From assembly GCA_024227755.1 (NCBI GenBank), contig JAAEUB010000100.1, forward strand, positions 1 through 41,546: 41,546 nucleotides of DNA. The letters are read 5' to 3'. Origin of the DNA: Paracoccaceae bacterium. Its GTDB lineage: Bacteria; Pseudomonadota; Alphaproteobacteria; Rhodobacterales; Rhodobacteraceae. The translations under genes and the position numbers were made by a program. Each line of letters starts with the position of its first letter. The stretch's first letter is position 1. Below are positions 17,498 to 26,343 of this stretch, in pieces. The notes beneath the pieces are model-generated. The model did not search any database and had not been told where the DNA came from. It saw only the letters and a list, made by a program, of their open reading frames with translations.

Positions 17498-18004
17498 TTA
17501 GCTGGTCAGACCACCTGCCGAAATCACCGTTACTGCACGGCGGTTCTGGCTGTAACAAGCTTCATCCGAGCATATTTCGATCGGCCGTTCTTTGCCGTAG
17601 CTGACAGTGCGCAGCCGGTTTGGAGCAACACCGCGGTCTATCAGGTAATTGAGCACCGCAGAAGCACGACGCGCGCCAAGGGCCAGGTTGTATTCGCGTG
17701 TCCCCTGCTCATCCGCGTGACCTTCAATTATGGCGGTGAAGTCCGGGTTCTCCATCAACCAGGCGGCCTGCTTAACCAGAAGGTCGCGCGCATCAGCACC
17801 CAGCGTGGACTGATCCACCTCAAAGAGGACCCGGTCGCCAACGGTTTGTTGAAAATAGACCGGGCTGCTGGGATCTGCGGCAGATCCGGGGACGATTGCG
17901 CCCCCTGCCCCTGCACCACCCATATTGTCAAACCGACCTGGATTGGTACAGGCAGAAGCACCCAGCGCTAGTACCAGAAAGGCTACTTTAGTAATCTGTT
18001 TCAT
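17498..18004 (-). CDS. pal: Peptidoglycan-associated lipoprotein Pal
   Basis: 168 residues. A lipoprotein signal peptide ends at LGASAC, with the lipidated cysteine at about residue 19. A glycine-rich linker follows, then an OmpA-like domain with VLFEVDQSTLGADARDLL, the peptidoglycan-binding signature IIEGHADEQGTREYNLALG and NRLRTVSYGKERP. The protein is anchored in the outer membrane and binds diaminopimelate of the cell wall, while TolB competes for it. A typical pair of late cysteines is present (EICSDEACYSQNRRA). ATG 18004 follows AAGGACAGGA; an upstream extension to 18064 is lysine-rich and would disrupt the signal peptide. Confidence 0.96.
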   Translation of the reverse strand: MKQITKVAFLVLALGASACTNPGRFDNMGGAGAGGAIVPGSAADPSSPVYFQQTVGDRVLFEVDQSTLGADARDLLVKQAAWLMENPDFTAIIEGHADEQGTREYNLALGARRASAVLNYLIDRGVAPNRLRTVSYGKERPIEICSDEACYSQNRRAVTVISAGGLTS

Positions 18005-18085
18005 ATTCCTGTCCTTGTTTTTTCTGTGTTTTTGTGTGCTCGTTTTTTTCATTCTAGCATTCACGCCCCATTTTGGAAACGTACC

Positions 18086-19423
18086 CTATTGCAGCGGCGA
18101 CCAAGAGGGGTCAGAGGCTGCTCCCTGTGTGGTCACACGACGTAGGTTTCGCCCAGTAATATCAACCATATACAAAGCCGCCGCGCCGCTGGCGCCCTGA
18201 CTTTCGCGGGTGAACATGATGACACGCCCGTTTGGCGACCATGTCGGACCCTCATCCAGAAAAGAAGCCGTCAGCAGGCGTTCTTCGCTGCCATCGGTGC
18301 GCATTACGCCAATATGAAAACGTCCGGCATTTTGCTTGGTGAAGGCGATCAGGTCGCCGCGCGGGGACCAGACCGGGGTATTGTAACGTCCGGCACCGTT
18401 GCTGATCCGCCTGGCCGCGCCACCATTTGCTGACATGACATAAAGCTGCGGCGTACCGGAGCGGTCCGAGGTAAAGACGATCTGACTGCCATCGGGCGAA
18501 AAGCTCGGACCGGTTTCAATCGACGGCGCACTTGTCAGCCGCTGGGCCCCGCCTCCGCCTACATTCATTCGGTAGATATCGGTGTTGCCGCCATTTTCCA
18601 GCGAAAACACTACCTCATTGCCGTCAGGACTAAAGCGTGGCGCGAAACTCATGTTGCCGTTTGGAGTTGGCAGTGCTGATCGGCCAACATTGGCAATCTC
18701 AAGCAGGAATATCTGAGGAAAGCCGGTTTCATAGGATGTGTAAAGCACGCGGTCGCCGGTTGGCGAGAAACGCGGCGAAAGCACCAGTGCCGAGCTATCG
18801 GTCAGGAATTGCAGGTTTGCGCCATCATAGTCCATGATCGCCAAACGCTTCTGGCGGGCGTTTTTGGGGCCGCTTTCGCTGACAAAAACCACGCGGCTAT
18901 CAAAATAGGCACTTTCCCCGGTGATCCGGCTGTATACGGCATCTGCCACTTTGTGCGCCATGCGCCGCCATGAACCCGCCGAGCCTGCAAATTGCAGCCC
19001 CTCACCCAATTGGCCCTGGCTGAAAACGTCGAATACGCGGAATTTAACTGTTATCTTGCCGTTCGTTCCCACCGAAACCGCCCCGGTGATCAGTGCTTGT
19101 GCATTGATTGCCTTCCAATCGGCATATTGAACCGGACTGGAAAAGCTTGTGACCGTAGAAATGAAAGCCGATGACGGGATTTCCCTAAAAAGGCCCGTGC
19201 CAGCCAGGTCCGCCGCCACCACCCTGGCAATGCTTTGCGCCATTTCGCCCGCGCTGGCATTTTCCGCCTGAAAATTCGGCACCGCGAAAGGCAAAGGCTC
19301 GATCACCCCTTCGGTGATTTCGATCCTCAGCGGCTCAGATTGTGCGGGCGCGGCGAATGCCAACCCGGCCAGGGCCACCAATAACAGCTTTCTCGCCAGA
19401 TTTAGGGTTTTATGCAAGCTCAT
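18086..19423 (-). CDS. tolB: Tol-Pal system beta-propeller protein TolB
   Basis: 445 residues. A signal peptide (hydrophobic [17 protein letters not shown], cleavage near PAQS-E) is followed by the N-terminal alpha/beta domain. A six-bladed propeller follows, with repeated [42 protein letters not shown] and [10 protein letters not shown] strands, each starting a blade. TolB is periplasmic and shuttles between TolA and Pal. The ATG overlaps the tolA stop by four bases. The gene order tolQ-tolR-tolA-tolB-pal-cpoB is the standard one. Confidence 0.97.
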   Translation of the reverse strand: MSLHKTLNLARKLLLVALAGLAFAAPAQSEPLRIEITEGVIEPLPFAVPNFQAENASAGEMAQSIARVVAADLAGTGLFREIPSSAFISTVTSFSSPVQYADWKAINAQALITGAVSVGTNGKITVKFRVFDVFSQGQLGEGLQFAGSAGSWRRMAHKVADAVYSRITGESAYFDSRVVFVSESGPKNARQKRLAIMDYDGANLQFLTDSSALVLSPRFSPTGDRVLYTSYETGFPQIFLLEIANVGRSALPTPNGNMSFAPRFSPDGNEVVFSLENGGNTDIYRMNVGGGGAQRLTSAPSIETGPSFSPDGSQIVFTSDRSGTPQLYVMSANGGAARRISNGAGRYNTPVWSPRGDLIAFTKQNAGRFHIGVMRTDGSEERLLTASFLDEGPTWSPNGRVIMFTRESQGASGAAALYMVDITGRNLRRVTTQGAASDPSWSPLQ

Positions 19424-20388
19424 TTGATCCTCATGTTCTCAGGATTAAAGGTCATTTCAATCTCCCGCCACTGCTCATATTTGGCACTCGGCAGATTATA
19501 GCCGGTCGCCCCACATCTGATTATCGCCCGGCGCGCAGTTTCATATGCGCGCCGCGCCGACGCCTCACTTCCACCTGAGAACGACACCATACGGATCGAG
19601 GCGATTTCAGGCCTGCCTTCCGGCGTCATCTCTACACCCACAACCACTGTGGTCCCCAAAGCTTCGGAAGACAAGGAGCCAACATTCCAACAATTCCCCA
19701 CAGATACCTGCAAAGCGCGCATTTCGCCCTGACTTAGCGGTGGGCCAGAGGGGACCGGGGAAGGCTCTGTGGCCTCAGCCACCGCCGTTGCAACCGCGTC
19801 AGCCAGCGGGTCGGTGGCCGCAGCTGTCTCAGTTTCAGGTTCAGGGTCAGGTTCGGGCTCAGGGGTGGGCGCGGTCCTGTTTGGACGTGCATGCGGGCGC
19901 GCGGATGTGGCCGGGGCCAATTCGGCTGTTTCTGTAACCTCGGTGACAATCTCGGTGGTTGCGGCCTCAGGCGCTGTTGCCTGGGTTTCTGGCTGGGTCA
20001 CGTCCCCGGCCTGATCCGGCGTAACCGGGTCGCGAACCACGGGTGCAACTTCAACCAGCGGCTCAGGCTCGGGTGCAGCCTCGGGTGCCACCCGGTCAAT
20101 GTCTGCCGGAGCGACCTCTGGCGTGGTGGGCGCTGGTTCTGGTTCTGGTTCGGGCTCAGGTTCGGGCGCAGGCGGCTGAGGGCGCGCCGGTGCGTTGGTC
20201 GAGGTAGCTGGTGCAACGCTAACCGGTTCTGGCGCGCTGAGGGCTGCAAATTCTGCCTCGGACAAGATCGAAACCTGGGAAACCTGCAATAAATCCTCGT
20301 TATCCCGGGCCAGGAAGAGGCTGCCAAACAGCAACCACAGGATCAGCGCCGCATGCGCCAGACCCGAAATATATAGCCCGGTTTTCAT
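19420..20388 (-). CDS. tolA: TolA-like energy-transducing protein with Pro/Glu-rich linker
   Basis: 322 residues. A single N-terminal TM helix (about 6-26, [20 protein letters not shown]) carries the SGLAHA motif that pairs with TolQ and TolR. Residues ~70-210 form a Pro/Glu/Ala-rich linker with [11 protein letters not shown] tracts. Residues ~225-322 form the periplasmic TolA/TonB C-terminal domain, with two cysteines ([15 protein letters not shown]) that could form a disulfide. E. coli TolA instead uses a long Ala/Lys-rich helix as its middle domain, so this copy would span the periplasm with an extended polyproline-like rod. Position between tolR and tolB makes the role secure. It begins three bases after the tolR stop. 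Confidence 0.92.
   Translation of the reverse strand: MKTGLYISGLAHAALILWLLFGSLFLARDNEDLLQVSQVSILSEAEFAALSAPEPVSVAPATSTNAPARPQPPAPEPEPEPEPEPAPTTPEVAPADIDRVAPEAAPEPEPLVEVAPVVRDPVTPDQAGDVTQPETQATAPEAATTEIVTEVTETAELAPATSARPHARPNRTAPTPEPEPDPEPETETAAATDPLADAVATAVAEATEPSPVPSGPPLSQGEMRALQVSVGNCWNVGSLSSEALGTTVVVGVEMTPEGRPEIASIRMVSFSGGSEASARRAYETARRAIIRCGATGYNLPSAKYEQWREIEMTFNPENMRIK
20132..20167. repeat. In-frame hexanucleotide repeat encoding Pro-Glu tract in tolA
   Basis: About six imperfect copies of a six-base unit (GGTTCT / GGTTCG / GGCTCA on the plus strand) encode alternating Glu and Pro. A shorter, similar tract lies near 19836-19863. Period six preserves the frame, so copy-number change would lengthen or shorten the TolA linker without a frameshift. 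Confidence 0.7.
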
Positions 20389-20391
20389 GCC

Positions 20392-20868
20392 CTAGCCGCC
20401 GGACCCGTCAAGCGCAGGTCCACCGGTTTCCGTCACTAGTCCGATATTGCCAAACCCTGCCGCATTCAGCGCGCCGAGTATCTGGGCGAACTCATTATAA
20501 GGCACCACCCCGTCAGCGCGCAAAAACACTTTGTCGTCCTGACGCTCGGCTGCGATGGCGGTCAGGCGTGCTATCAATTCCTCGCGCGCCACTTCGGTTT
20601 TTTGCAGTACCACCCGACCGTCTGCGGTCAGGGTAATGGTCAGCGGCTCTTCTTCGACCGCTGGCAAAGCCCCGGCGGCGGTTTTGGGTAATTCCACCGG
20701 CACACCAACCGTCAGCAAGGGTGCGGCGACCATGAAGATGATTAATAGCACCAGCATCACATCAACGAATGGCGTGATGTTGATCTCGGCCATTACCCGG
20801 CGATGCTTGCCGCGCCTGCGCCCGCGTCGGCTTCGGCGTTCAGCGCCGCCCTGAACTGCACCGCCCAT
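20392..20868 (-). CDS. tolR: ExbD/TolR family protein
   Basis: 158 residues. A strongly basic N-terminal tail (RRSRRGRRRGKHRR) precedes a single TM helix, with the conserved aspartate in INITPFVDVMLVLLIIFMV. A periplasmic domain follows (about 55-140, ITLTADGRVVLQKTEV, DKVFLRADGVVPYNEF). With TolQ it forms the proton-driven motor that energises TolA; the Asp in PFVD is the proton-carrying residue in studied homologues. Its ATG abuts the tolQ stop with no gap. The basic tail at the cytoplasmic side satisfies the positive-inside rule. Confidence 0.95.
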   Translation of the reverse strand: MGGAVQGGAERRSRRGRRRGKHRRVMAEINITPFVDVMLVLLIIFMVAAPLLTVGVPVELPKTAAGALPAVEEEPLTITLTADGRVVLQKTEVAREELIARLTAIAAERQDDKVFLRADGVVPYNEFAQILGALNAAGFGNIGLVTETGGPALDGSGG

Positions 20869-21564
20869 CTAGCTGTCCAACTGACGGCTGAGGATGGTGG
20901 CAAATTCGTCGGCAAATGCCTCCCATCCGGCGGTGATATTGTCACTGTCAACCGACAGCTTATTATAAAATATCAGCGCCGGGATCGCCGCCAACAGACC
21001 CAGACCAGTGGCCATCAAGGCCTCGGCAATGCCCGGTGCGACAACTGCCAGATTGGTGTTTTGTTGCTGGGCGATCTCAATGAACGCATTCATGATGCCC
21101 CAGACGGTGCCGAAAAGACCGACAAAAGGCGCGGTTGCGGCAACGGTGGCCAGAAAACTCAGGCCTTTGTTCAACCCCTCGGCCTCTTTAGCAATCGCCA
21201 CATCCATTGATCGGTCAATGCGTGCCTGTGCGCCCGCGATCAACCCGCCATCTTCACGGTGGCTGCGGCGCCATTCCAGCATACCGGCGGCAAATACCTT
21301 TTGTGCCGCTCCCTTGGGTGCCGCTCCGATTTGCTCATAAAGCCCATCAAGCGGTTCGCCTGACCAGAAAGCCCGGTCAAACCACCCAGCCTCGGCCCGG
21401 GTTTTGCGGTAGCTGATCAGCTTGGTAAAAACGATTGCCCATGACCAGAAAGATGCCATGATCAGCAAGATCATCACCAGTTTCACCACCAATGTTGCGC
21501 GAAGAAAAAGCGCCAGGAAAGAAAAATCGATCTCCTGCGCCAAAGCGAGAGTTTGCGTGTCCAT
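20869..21564 (-). CDS. tolQ: Tol-Pal motor protein TolQ
   Basis: 231 residues of the TolQ/ExbB/MotA family. TM1 lies near residues 15-40 (FLRATLVVKLVMILLIMASF). A large cytoplasmic loop follows, then TM2 and TM3 at about 130-155 and 175-200, with LATVAATAPFVGLFGTVWGI and GIAEALMATGLGLLAAIPAL, the two signature segments lining the proton channel. It forms a pentamer around a TolR dimer. The 149-bp gap upstream, before ybgC, is the largest inside this gene run and may contain a tol promoter, although none is clear by eye. Start: ATG behind AGAGGCAG. Confidence 0.96.
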   Translation of the reverse strand: MDTQTLALAQEIDFSFLALFLRATLVVKLVMILLIMASFWSWAIVFTKLISYRKTRAEAGWFDRAFWSGEPLDGLYEQIGAAPKGAAQKVFAAGMLEWRRSHREDGGLIAGAQARIDRSMDVAIAKEAEGLNKGLSFLATVAATAPFVGLFGTVWGIMNAFIEIAQQQNTNLAVVAPGIAEALMATGLGLLAAIPALIFYNKLSVDSDNITAGWEAFADEFATILSRQLDS

Positions 21565-21713
21565 ATGTCTGCCTCTGTACCGCCGCCTCTGTGGACAGCC
21601 TTATGGGGGTAAAACTAGAGTGTTTTCACGGGGAAAGCCAATAAAAGCGCGTCAGAGGCAACGTTTTGCCGGGTTTGTGAAGGCAATTGGCGGAAAATCG
21701 CTGTTAAACAAGG

Positions 21714-22103
21714 TCAATTCGGGGGCTGGAGCACTTCGATTTCTGCCGGGAGCCGCACCACCCGGCCTGCATCGTTCAAGCAGGCCACGGTGACCAGTGC
21801 TTCAAAAAGAGGCGCGCCGTCTTTCATTACCCTTTGCAGAAATACCATCCGGACCCCGGTCAGTTTCATTATCGAAGTTTCAACCACCAGATCATCCTCA
21901 AAGCGCGCAGGCACCAGATAATCCGCTTCAACCCGACGCACCACAAAAACCACGCCAGCCGCGCGCATGGCGTTTTGATCAACCCCGACTTCCCGCACCC
22001 AATGCGAGCGCGCGCGCTCGATATATCGCAGGTAATTGGCGTAATAGACGATACCGGCCATGTCCGTATCTTCATAATAAACGCGGATAGGAAAAATATG
22101 CAT
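21714..22103 (-). CDS. ybgC: Tol-Pal associated acyl-CoA thioesterase YbgC
   Basis: 129 residues of the hotdog fold. The N-terminus has the catalytic signature YYEDTDMAGIVYYANYLRYI (Asp in EDTD) followed by ERARSHWVREVG, which defines the YbgC/4-hydroxybenzoyl-CoA thioesterase group. It hydrolyses acyl-CoA thioesters in the cytoplasm, and in E. coli it is linked to phospholipid metabolism at the division site. It precedes tolQ, as in many proteobacteria. Start ATG lies behind GGGGTGGACG. Confidence 0.95.
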   Translation of the reverse strand: MHIFPIRVYYEDTDMAGIVYYANYLRYIERARSHWVREVGVDQNAMRAAGVVFVVRRVEADYLVPARFEDDLVVETSIMKLTGVRMVFLQRVMKDGAPLFEALVTVACLNDAGRVVRLPAEIEVLQPPN

Positions 22104-22133
22104 CGTCCACCCCTGTTATGCAGCTTGGCGAGC

Positions 22134-22781
22134 TTATGGTGCGTTCTTGTCCTGTGCAACCGCACGTTTTCTAAACACGCTGAGCTGGAAGTTTTGAACA
22201 TTACCCTTTGGGGTTATATGCTCGTGGCGCAACGCCTTGAGCGGTTCAAACCGACCCGGTGCTAGGCGGTCAATTTCGGCCGCTAAATCCGCGGGTGAAT
22301 AGCGCCTGACCGGCAGGCCCGAACATGTCATTGGCCCATCTTCGGCAAAGGTGGCGATGATGGCGATACCACCAGGTCCCAGTGCCTTTGTCATGGTCGC
22401 GACATAGCGTGCTCGATCGCTCTCACCGGTTAGAAAATGAAAGACAGCCCGGTCATGCCAGAGGGCATAGCGGCGCGCCGGACTCCAGTTCGTCACATCT
22501 GCCGCCTGCCATTCAACATCCTGCCTGTTCGCGCCCAGCCTTTCACGCGTTACCTCCAAGGCATGCGGGGACAAATCAACCAGCATCACCGGTCCAAAGC
22601 CTGCCTCCAACAAATGCTCCACCAAGCGCGATGCGCCGGCACCGACATCAACCAGTGCCTGCCCCTGGGAAAGATATTCGTTGATCAGTTCCAGCGATGG
22701 TCCGGGACTAGCCTCAAACCAAGTCAGCGCTTCCTCGTCACGCGCTTGATAAACCGCATCCCAATGACTTGCCTCTGCCAT
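22134..22781 (-). CDS. Class I SAM-dependent methyltransferase
   Basis: 215 residues with a Rossmann-type methyltransferase core. Motif I is LVDVGAGASRLVEHLL, motif II VMLVDLSPHALEVTRERL, and the post-core segment YALWHDRAVFHFLTGESDR carries the HDRAVFHFL pattern seen in thiopurine/TehB-like small-molecule methyltransferases. It is cytoplasmic. The substrate cannot be read from sequence. It lies between the unknown gene behind ruvB and ybgC, 24 and 30 bp away, so it is part of the same operon-like run. A GGTGGGGG sequence precedes the ATG. Confidence 0.8.
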   Translation of the reverse strand: MAEASHWDAVYQARDEEALTWFEASPGPSLELINEYLSQGQALVDVGAGASRLVEHLLEAGFGPVMLVDLSPHALEVTRERLGANRQDVEWQAADVTNWSPARRYALWHDRAVFHFLTGESDRARYVATMTKALGPGGIAIIATFAEDGPMTCSGLPVRRYSPADLAAEIDRLAPGRFEPLKALRHEHITPKGNVQNFQLSVFRKRAVAQDKNAP

Positions 22782-22805
22782 GCTGCCCCCACCCTTCTGC
22801 CTTTG

Positions 22806-23444
22806 TCAGCTCTCTTGCGAATATACCGCCATTCGCGCAGCCAGTCTAAGCGCATGTACCGGATCATCCGTCGCGACTGGCATTACCGGGTCATATGCGG
22901 CACGGATCAGTGATGCGATTTCCGCATGCAGGGTCGCATCACGCGTTTCAGGCAATGTTACCAGAGGGCTTTGGCCCTTAAACGCCCCATCAGCCCATGT
23001 CAGCATCGCCCCCAAAGCCTGCCCAAGTGCCTGTGTATCGGCCGGGATATCTGCCATGTCGCCAGACATGCAGACGAAGGAAAAACAGGCCTGAATGGCG
23101 TTATTGTCATCAAAACGAAAACCCCGGTACTGGCTGGCATCCGCTGCCTTCAGCCGCGCCACAAGTGGCACAAGGTCCGGCACCATTTCACCCAGCCGCG
23201 GCACGTCCAAAAGCTCATCCCACTCCGAGAAGAAAAACAGCATGAGATTGGCACCCAGTTCCGGGTCGGTTTCAGCCATTTTGTGTTCGGCCAGCACTAC
23301 CACAGCCTCAATCGCGCCCTTGACCACGCTCAGCGTCGCCTCGTCCACTCCAAAAACCACCGGTACAATGGGCCGCCCCCAGCGGGCAAAGGAATATTTG
23401 CCGCTTGCCCCTGTGAACAGCTTTTCAACATCCAAGGTTTCCAC
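22806..23444 (-). CDS. Conserved protein of unknown function downstream of ruvB; possible 5' frameshift
   Basis: From the GTG at 23444 (AGGGA nine bases upstream) the protein has 212 residues: ETLDVEKLFTGASGKYSFAR, then FGVDEATLSVVKGAIEAVVV, a stretch rich in aromatic and acidic residues (MLFFFSEWDELLDVP), and a C-terminal helical part. It is soluble with no signal peptide. I do not recognise the family, though it looks well kept. Upstream in the same frame there is no standard start before the ruvB stop. The +1-shifted frame from TTG 23512 encodes a plausible N-terminus, HFTLEDFMPLAQ, with GC-rich third positions that stop being so near 23470. Either the gene starts at GTG 23444, or a frameshift (real or sequencing error) splits off the first ~15-20 residues. 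Confidence 0.6.
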   Translation of the reverse strand: METLDVEKLFTGASGKYSFARWGRPIVPVVFGVDEATLSVVKGAIEAVVVLAEHKMAETDPELGANLMLFFFSEWDELLDVPRLGEMVPDLVPLVARLKAADASQYRGFRFDDNNAIQACFSFVCMSGDMADIPADTQALGQALGAMLTWADGAFKGQSPLVTLPETRDATLHAEIASLIRAAYDPVMPVATDDPVHALRLAARMAVYSQES

Positions 23445-23523
23445 GCGCGCATCCCTCGTCTTGATACAAATATCTGCGCCAGAGGCATAAAATCTTCCAG
23501 CGTGAAGTGCAATGCTAACGGAC

Positions 23524-24552
23524 CTAGTCCTCGAACAACTCCGGCTGCCCTGGCTGACGTGGAGGTGCCAGCCCCAGATGCGACCAGGCCCGCGCGCCCA
23601 GCATCCGCCCGCGCGGGGTGCGCTGGATAAGACCTTGCTGCAACAGGTATGGCTCGACCACATCCTCCAGCCCGTCGCGCGCTTCCGACAATGCCGCCGA
23701 CAGGGTCTCGATCCCAACCGGACCACCGGCATAATGCTCCGCCATCAGGCCGAGGTAACGCCGGTCGGCCCCATCCAGACCGAGATGGTCGACGCCTAGT
23801 CGGGTCAGGGCATTGTCGGCAATTTCACGGGTAATACGCCCGTCGCCTTCAACAACCGCGAAATCCAGCACCCGGCGCAAAAGCCGCCCGGCAATGCGCG
23901 GAGTGCCGCGCGCGCGTTTGGCTATTTCACGCGCTCCGTCGCTGTCGGCCGGCACCCCGAGTTTGACCGCGTTTCTTGTAACGATCTCGTGCAATTCATC
24001 CTCGGTATAAAACTGCAATCTTGTTGGGATGCCAAAACGATCACGCAGAGGCGTCGTCAAAAGACCCAGCCGCGTGGTTGCTCCAACCAAAGTAAAGGGC
24101 TGCAATTCAATGCGCACGGTGCGCGCAGCAGGTCCTTCGCCGATCACCAGATCAAGCTCATAATCCTCAAGCGCCGGGTAAAGCACCTCTTCAACCACCG
24201 GATTAAGTCGGTGAATTTCGTCAATGAACAAGACGTCGTTGCGCTCAAGATTGGTCAGGATCGCGGCCAAATCCCCGGCGCGCGCCAGCACCGGGCCGCT
24301 GGTCATGCGAAAGCTGACCCCCAGCTCGCGCGCAATGATCTGCGCCAATGTGGTCTTGCCCAGACCGGGCGGGCCATAAAACAGCGCATGGTCCATTGCC
24401 TCGCCACGTTTCTTGGCACTTTCGATGAAAATCCTGAGATTGGCGCGCGCTTCGGCCTGGCCGATGAACTCGGACAATGCTTGTGGGCGCAGGGCCCGGT
24501 CGTGGTCCTCGGGACGCGGATCAGGGCGCAGGGTCGGGTCGGGACTGGTCAT
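23524..24552 (-). CDS. ruvB: Holliday junction branch migration ATPase RuvB
   Basis: 342 residues. [13 protein letters not shown] lies at the N-terminus, Walker A GPPGLGKT at 60-67, Walker [10 protein letters not shown] around 109-116, and [19 protein letters not shown] carries sensor-1 and the arginine finger region. The C-terminal winged helix has [26 protein letters not shown] and the final [14 protein letters not shown]. RuvB hexamers drive branch migration on junctions held by RuvA. The ATG starts three bases after the ruvA stop and uses the AAGGGA at the ruvA 3' end as its ribosome-binding site. Confidence 0.98.
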   Translation of the reverse strand: MTSPDPTLRPDPRPEDHDRALRPQALSEFIGQAEARANLRIFIESAKKRGEAMDHALFYGPPGLGKTTLAQIIARELGVSFRMTSGPVLARAGDLAAILTNLERNDVLFIDEIHRLNPVVEEVLYPALEDYELDLVIGEGPAARTVRIELQPFTLVGATTRLGLLTTPLRDRFGIPTRLQFYTEDELHEIVTRNAVKLGVPADSDGAREIAKRARGTPRIAGRLLRRVLDFAVVEGDGRITREIADNALTRLGVDHLGLDGADRRYLGLMAEHYAGGPVGIETLSAALSEARDGLEDVVEPYLLQQGLIQRTPRGRMLGARAWSHLGLAPPRQPGQPELFED

Positions 24553-24555
24553 GAC

Positions 24556-25233
24556 TTATCCCTTCGGGGCCAGCAATTTCAACGCGGCCCGGATCAGCCC
24601 GGGCGTGGTGACCTCGGGATCCGCAGTAATTGCTTCTGCCACCGCTGCCGCTGCCTCGGCGGGTGCGTATCCCAGATTGGTCAGGGCCGACAAGGCCTCG
24701 CTTTGGGCCGCCGGGTTGGATATTGACGGATTGGTGGCAGGTTCTTGCGTTACCTCTATGACTTCGCCCTCGGCTGGCGGTTCGGGGTTCGGCGCACCTG
24801 CCCGGGTCCCCACGCTGGCCATAGCCATCACCATCGGCGCTTTGTCCTTCAGCTCAAGCACTATTCTTTGCGCCGTCTTGGGTCCAACGCCCTTTGCCGC
24901 CTTCACGGCATTCATATCGCCCAGCGCAATCGCCCGACTGACCCCGTCAGCGCCCAGTGTGCCAAGGATCGCCATTGAAGCCTTGGCCCCAATGCCCTGC
25001 ACAGACATCAAAAGCCGGTGCCATTCCTTTTCAACCAGCGAGGTAAAGCCGAATAGCTGCAACAGATCTTCACGCACCAAAAGGTCGGTATACAACGCCG
25101 CCGCCTCTCCGGGTCCCGGCAATGTGGCCAAGGTCCGGGCAGAGACATAGACCAGATAGCCAACCCCGCCGACGTCTATCAGCACGTGATCCTCGCCCCG
25201 GTAATCAATCCGTCCGGCAATACGCCCGATCAT
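24556..25233 (-). CDS. ruvA: Holliday junction DNA helicase subunit RuvA
   Basis: 225 residues. Domain I begins [13 protein letters not shown] with the OB fold ([15 protein letters not shown]). Two helix-hairpin-helix motifs follow ([17 protein letters not shown] and [19 protein letters not shown]). A flexible acidic/proline linker then leads to the C-terminal RuvB-binding domain ([19 protein letters not shown]). The start at 25233 overlaps the ruvC stop (ATGA); a longer in-frame start at 25296 lies inside ruvC and was rejected. At 225 residues it is longer than the ~203 of E. coli because of the linker. Confidence 0.97.
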   Translation of the reverse strand: MIGRIAGRIDYRGEDHVLIDVGGVGYLVYVSARTLATLPGPGEAAALYTDLLVREDLLQLFGFTSLVEKEWHRLLMSVQGIGAKASMAILGTLGADGVSRAIALGDMNAVKAAKGVGPKTAQRIVLELKDKAPMVMAMASVGTRAGAPNPEPPAEGEVIEVTQEPATNPSISNPAAQSEALSALTNLGYAPAEAAAAVAEAITADPEVTTPGLIRAALKLLAPKG

Positions 25234-25736
25234 GCTGCACCCTTTCGTATTGCTGCCTGCAGCCGTCCGGAAGCAAGGCTGTGATGGGCGTGACAAAGTG
25301 CTATTGCCAGAGCGTCGGCAGCATCTGCACCGGCAATATCGACACCGGGCAATTGCAGGCGCACCATATGCTCGACCTGTTTTTTGTCGGCATGACCGAC
25401 ACCCACAACGGTTTTCTTGACTTTGTTGGGGGCATATTCACCGACCTCAAGCCCGGCCCGGGCTGGCACCAGCATCGCCACCCCGCGCGCCTGACCCAGC
25501 TTGAGGGTTCCAGCGCCATCCTTGTTAACAAAAGTCTGCTCAACCGCGGCTGTATCAGGTGCATATTGGCTGACTATGTCGCTCAAGGCCTCAAAAAGCG
25601 TCAAAAGCCGTTCAGCAAGTTCGCCAGATCCCGAACGGCAGATACCGTTCGCCACATGGCGGATATGCACACCATCCGCGTCGATCACCCCCCAGCCAAG
25701 GTTTCGAAGCCCCGGATCGATTCCCAACACTCGCAT
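25230..25736 (-). CDS. ruvC: Crossover junction endodeoxyribonuclease RuvC
   Basis: 168 residues with the four catalytic carboxylates of the RNase H-like fold: Asp7 in [13 protein letters not shown], Glu66 in [11 protein letters not shown], and Asp138 and Asp141 in [14 protein letters not shown]. It cuts Holliday junctions symmetrically as a dimer. It is the first gene of ruvCAB and of a 13-kb minus-strand run. The upstream 319-bp region presumably contains its promoter; I do not see an obvious LexA box there. Confidence 0.97.
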   Translation of the reverse strand: MRVLGIDPGLRNLGWGVIDADGVHIRHVANGICRSGSGELAERLLTLFEALSDIVSQYAPDTAAVEQTFVNKDGAGTLKLGQARGVAMLVPARAGLEVGEYAPNKVKKTVVGVGHADKKQVEHMVRLQLPGVDIAGADAADALAIALCHAHHSLASGRLQAAIRKGAA

Positions 25737-26055
25737 GCCACCTGCCCTTTTTGTTGCTTTTCAGGCACATTTAGCACGAAACGGGAACAAGTCTAGAAAT
25801 AACTCATTTTTGCTTTCGAACGGGTGCAAATAAAAATTAGACTGAAACCGACATTTCTTGGTCGGAATATTCTGAAAACGACACATTTGTCACACGAATT
25901 CCTTGTTTGTTAACCGGGTGTTACCCTAACTTCGACCCATGCAGTTTTTGCATAGGTGGTATGTATATTCAGCGATTGTCGGGGGGGGATTTTGAGCCTA
26001 CATGGCGATCAGATGCAATCACGTATCACACAGTTTAGCACAAAGGAAAAAAGCA
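25737..26055. other. 319-bp divergent intergenic region between ruvC and the DUF1127 gene
   Basis: No ORF worth calling. It is AT-richer than its flanks. Small inverted repeats are present: CCGAC-N8-GTCGG near 25848-25865 and ATGCA-GTTTT-TGCAT near 25939-25953. TATATT at about 25964 could be a -10 box for the DUF1127 gene, without a convincing -35. A run of eight G occupies 25981-25988, within the probable 5' leader. No riboswitch or known sRNA recognised. Confidence 0.5.
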
Positions 26056-26256
26056 ATGGCTGTACTCAATGACACTTTCCAATCGGCTCTCGGCCATAAT
26101 TTTTCTGACGGTATTTCGCGTACCGCTTACCGCATCGTCGCATCGTTGTCGGCATGGAACGACTCCCGCCTGACCCGCAATGCGCTGGGCAGGCTTTCGG
26201 ACCGCGAACTTGATGATATTGGCCTGTCACGCGGCGATATTATGGATATCCACTGA
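26056..26256 (+). CDS. DUF1127 small protein
   Basis: 66 residues. The C-terminus has the DUF1127 core: a tryptophan-containing helix (SLSAWNDSRLTRNALGRL) and LSDRELDDIGLSRGDI. The start at 26056 (MAVLNDTFQSA) lies seven bases after AAAGGA; the longer frame from 26002 lacks a ribosome-binding site. DUF1127 proteins are abundant, often stress-regulated small proteins of alphaproteobacteria; some in Rhodobacter and Agrobacterium have been linked to RNA binding or turnover. The gene is monocistronic, with a strong terminator close behind. Confidence 0.88.
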   Translation: MAVLNDTFQSALGHNFSDGISRTAYRIVASLSAWNDSRLTRNALGRLSDRELDDIGLSRGDIMDIH

Positions 26257-26259
26257 ATA

Positions 26260-26276
26260 GACCAACAATTTTGGTC
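26260..26276 (+). other. Small hairpin in the DUF1127 3' UTR
   Basis: GACCAA-CAATT-TTGGTC forms a perfect six-base stem with a five-base loop right behind the stop codon. With the terminator at 26307-26338 it makes a ~75-base structured 3' UTR, the architecture from which small RNAs are often processed. No sRNA family recognised. Confidence 0.4.
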
Positions 26277-26306
26277 CGCTCTGTTAAGGGACGGCCCACA
26301 AGATAG

Positions 26307-26338
26307 CCCCTGCCGATCGGCAGGGGTTTTTCTTTTTT
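26307..26338 (+). terminator. Intrinsic terminator of the DUF1127 gene
   Basis: A perfect 20-base palindrome CCCCTGCCGATCGGCAGGGG (26307-26326) is followed by TTTTTCTTTTTT. This is the clearest intrinsic terminator in the window. The minus side has no T run, so it is directional, although it lies only six bases beyond the degP stop. Confidence 0.95.
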
Positions 26339-26343
26339 CAGAC

